Source of the DNA: CAG-533 sp964589375
GTDB taxonomy: Bacteria > Bacillota_I > Bacilli_A > RF39 > UBA660
NCBI GenBank assembly: GCA_964589375.1
Contig: CAZPSA010000012.1
Location: 1 to 25,342, forward strand
Length of the DNA stretch: 25,342 nt
Direction of reading: 5' to 3'
The notes under the pieces are model-generated. The model was not told where the DNA came from. It did no database searches and saw only the letters and a list, made by a program, of their open reading frames with translations. Made by a program: the position numbers and the translations under genes. Shown one piece after another: positions 23,511 to 25,342 of this stretch (the stretch's first letter is position 1; every line of letters begins with the position of its first letter).

Positions 23511-25205
23511 TTAACTTACAACAAATGGACTAATTGCAGTTCCAGTGCCAGAAGATATGGTAACAGTATTTTTTAACGATACAACTGGTCTTACACTCAT
23601 TCCCGAGTTAGGTAAAGAGCCACCAACAAAACCACTACCACAATAATAAAATACCGATGCCGAATTATAATCAAAAGTATAAGGAGACATTGTCCAAGTA
23701 CAATCTTCTTCAGCATTTGTTAATAAATAATTGTTAAAAATCTGCGTATAATCATCATAATTTGAATAGTGTCTTAATCCCCCAAACATCAACTCATCAA
23801 CCGTAACTAAGCCGATTTTCTTATCTAATGCCCCATTACCATATTTAGTATCATCTACCGTAAACTTAGATAAATTCCCACCCTCATTATCATTTGGGCA
23901 AACTAAGCTTGAAATATCCGAATAAATATAAATATCATCAGAAGTAGAATTAGTATAACCAGGAAAACTTCTTGTAAACCCTCCATATAGAGTATCATTT
24001 GCCGAATAGCCAAGGCTAGTATAATTACTATAATATTCTTCCAAAGAACCATCTTCTAAGATAATTCCATATGTACTCCCAAAAAATAATTTTCTCGTAC
24101 TTTTATCATTACACCAAATAGTATCCGCTAGTTTCTCTTCATATGCGGAAAGATTTGCTGTATACCATGTTTCTAACGCCGTTAAGACACTGCTTTTATT
24201 TGAATTTTCATGAGTATCAGCATATGTGGTTGAATTAGCAGCTCCATACATAAAGCCAACATAAGTATTATCCTCATCACTTTCATTATAATTTGGTGAA
24301 AGCAAACTATCATCTTCATCTCTCATAAATGCTAAATCACCAGTAGTATCGGTACAATCTGTACTACTATAATTAGCTAATATTAACTTAATTGAGCCAT
24401 CGCCCGTTACTCTAACTATGCGCCAGCACATTCCCGCAAATACGACATAATTATTTTGGACATTTCCTCTAAAATAATATGAGGTGCCATAATCATCTGG
24501 GGCACTTCCCATAATCGCTTCAGTATTTAAAGAATTCTCTCTTCCCACTACAGTTAAAGGTTTAGTAGGCGCACTATAATTTTCTTTTATCCCCGCTAAA
24601 AGTGTTCCTTCCTCTGCTTCATTCCAACCAAGTGGTGCCTGTTCATATGCTCCCGCATCTTCAATAACAATATGAGCCGCAAACTTAGCACTTTGTAAAT
24701 AATTTTGTTCACTTCCAGTATCTTTCAAATAAATTTTTAAAGAATAACTATGTTCTAAATTATTACCTCTTGTAAAAGAACCCATCCCAAGTACCACATC
24801 AAAATTACTTATATAATCTTCCGCAATACTTGCAACAGCATCACCATTTTCCGAAGTATTTACACTATCTAAACTATAACTAAGAGCAGCTCCAGCAAAA
24901 GTATTTTCAACATCAAGAACAATCTTTAATTTATAATACATCTTCAAATTTGTAGTATTAGTTCCAGTAACTTTAAAAGTCTTAGTAACCCAAGGTTCAT
25001 CTTTAGGATATATCCCAGATAATGTTATAACATTACTAGTATCAGTTCCAAGATAATCTATCATAAGGGTACCACTATTAGTCTTTAAAACTGAATTATC
25101 TTCCTGTGGTAAACTATTTGTAAAATACGCATATGTTACAGTCAAACTAACTACTATGGCTAATAAAATAATTAAAAATAAATACAATTTAGTTTTTTCT
25201 TTCAT
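23511..25205 (-). CDS. SipW-type signal surface protein with C-terminal MCWRIVR...RPVVSL domain
   Basis: A 564-residue exported protein. I chose the ATG at 25205 (AAGGTG nine bases upstream) over an in-frame GTG four codons earlier. Order: signal helix ending TYAYF (about 7-28); TasA/camelysin-like beta domain (about 40-185, with IYPKDEPWVTKTFKV and HSYSLKIYLKD); linker (TLLAGIKENY); then a C-terminal domain (about 235-545) opening with YYFRGNVQNNYVVFAGMCWR and closing with TWTMSPY and SGMSVRPVVSL. The closing pattern recalls the WxRSP...GVRPAL ending of FGE/DUF6273-like C-type-lectin-fold domains; that link is tentative. Eight Cys, mostly in the C-terminal domain, could form disulfides outside the cell. 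No LPXTG or membrane anchor. Probably a surface adhesin or binding protein. Confidence 0.78.
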   Translation of the reverse strand: MKEKTKLYLFLIILLAIVVSLTVTYAYFTNSLPQEDNSVLKTNSGTLMIDYLGTDTSNVITLSGIYPKDEPWVTKTFKVTGTNTTNLKMYYKLKIVLDVENTFAGAALSYSLDSVNTSENGDAVASIAEDYISNFDVVLGMGSFTRGNNLEHSYSLKIYLKDTGSEQNYLQSAKFAAHIVIEDAGAYEQAPLGWNEAEEGTLLAGIKENYSAPTKPLTVVGRENSLNTEAIMGSAPDDYGTSYYFRGNVQNNYVVFAGMCWRIVRVTGDGSIKLILANYSSTDCTDTTGDLAFMRDEDDSLLSPNYNESDEDNTYVGFMYGAANSTTYADTHENSNKSSVLTALETWYTANLSAYEEKLADTIWCNDKSTRKLFFGSTYGIILEDGSLEEYYSNYTSLGYSANDTLYGGFTRSFPGYTNSTSDDIYIYSDISSLVCPNDNEGGNLSKFTVDDTKYGNGALDKKIGLVTVDELMFGGLRHYSNYDDYTQIFNNYLLTNAEEDCTWTMSPYTFDYNSASVFYYCGSGFVGGSLPNSGMSVRPVVSLKNTVTISSGTGTAISPFVVS

Positions 25206-25231
25206 CTTTAACCACACCTTGTATATTAATA

Positions 25232-25260
25232 ATTATAATTTAAAATAACGATTTTATCAA
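25232..25260 (-). promoter_or_regulatory. Promoter of the large surface-protein gene
   Basis: TTGATA (25255-25260) and TATAAT (25232-25237) on the minus strand, 17 bp apart, 26 bp before the ATG at 25205. Confidence 0.7.
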
Positions 25261-25306
25261 CACTTAATATTGCTTTTTACGAGCAAACGTTAATTTTCAT
25301 TTGGAA

Positions 25307-25331
25307 TTCCGTTTTTTTTAAAATAACGGAA
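25307..25331. repeat. Inverted repeat upstream of the large surface-protein promoter
   Basis: TTCCGTT (25307-25313) and AACGGAA (25325-25331) are perfect complements around an 11-base A/T loop. There is no U-tract next to the stem, so an operator is as likely as the end of an upstream transcript beyond the window. Confidence 0.35.
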
Positions 25332-25342
25332 ATAAGTCTGAT

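Overview
The window is a low-GC, AT-rich bacterial chromosome segment, most likely from an uncultured gut Bacilli or Mollicutes-like Firmicute. This rests on strong AGGAGG-type ribosome binding sites, a catabolic arc operon, a VanR/ArlR-style two-component pair, and several exported proteins with SipW/TasA-like signal peptides (core G-x-T/S-F/Y-A-Y-F). TGA is used as a stop (for example arcA and the ZIP gene) and Trp is TGG, so this is genetic code 11, not the Mycoplasma code. Taxonomy is inferred from style only.

Every gene except one decayed nuclease gene is on the minus strand, so transcription runs from high to low coordinates. In that order: (i) 23511-25205, a surface protein with a SipW-type signal and a Cys/Trp-rich C-terminal domain; (ii) 20818-23351, a ZIP metal transporter, a patatin-like phospholipase and a YebC-family translation factor; (iii) 19802-20531, a dinD pseudogene; (iv) 17684-19718, a response regulator and sensor kinase, followed directly by (v) two tandem SipW-type surface proteins (16018-17485); (vi) 12562-15851, an operon of a PlsC-like acyltransferase, a DPM1-like glycosyltransferase and a GT-C-like membrane protein, probably glycolipid or cell-envelope synthesis; (vii) 10294-12439, a polar amino-acid ABC importer; (viii) 9616-10236, a plus-strand YhcG/DUF1016 nuclease pseudogene; (ix) 7725-9344, a tandem-duplicated nucleotidyltransferase-fold protein; (x) 2831-7442, a complete tightly coupled arcABCD arginine deiminase operon; (xi) 585-2669, a large modular surface protein with two thrombospondin type-1-like repeats; (xii) 1-136, the start of a further SipW-type surface protein.

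The main themes are energy from arginine and a surface programme of five proteins sharing one unusual signal peptide. The points most worth a second look are the bacterial thrombospondin-repeat protein with a carbohydrate-binding-like module apparently inserted in an InlB-type repeat; a promoter with perfect -35 and -10 hexamers at a too-short 13-bp spacing around a G6 tract (possible phase variation); an active-plus-dead nucleotidyltransferase duplication next to a 32-bp exact repeat pair; and two decaying accessory genes whose inactivating lesions can be read. I saw no tRNA, rRNA, CRISPR array, transposase or riboswitch.
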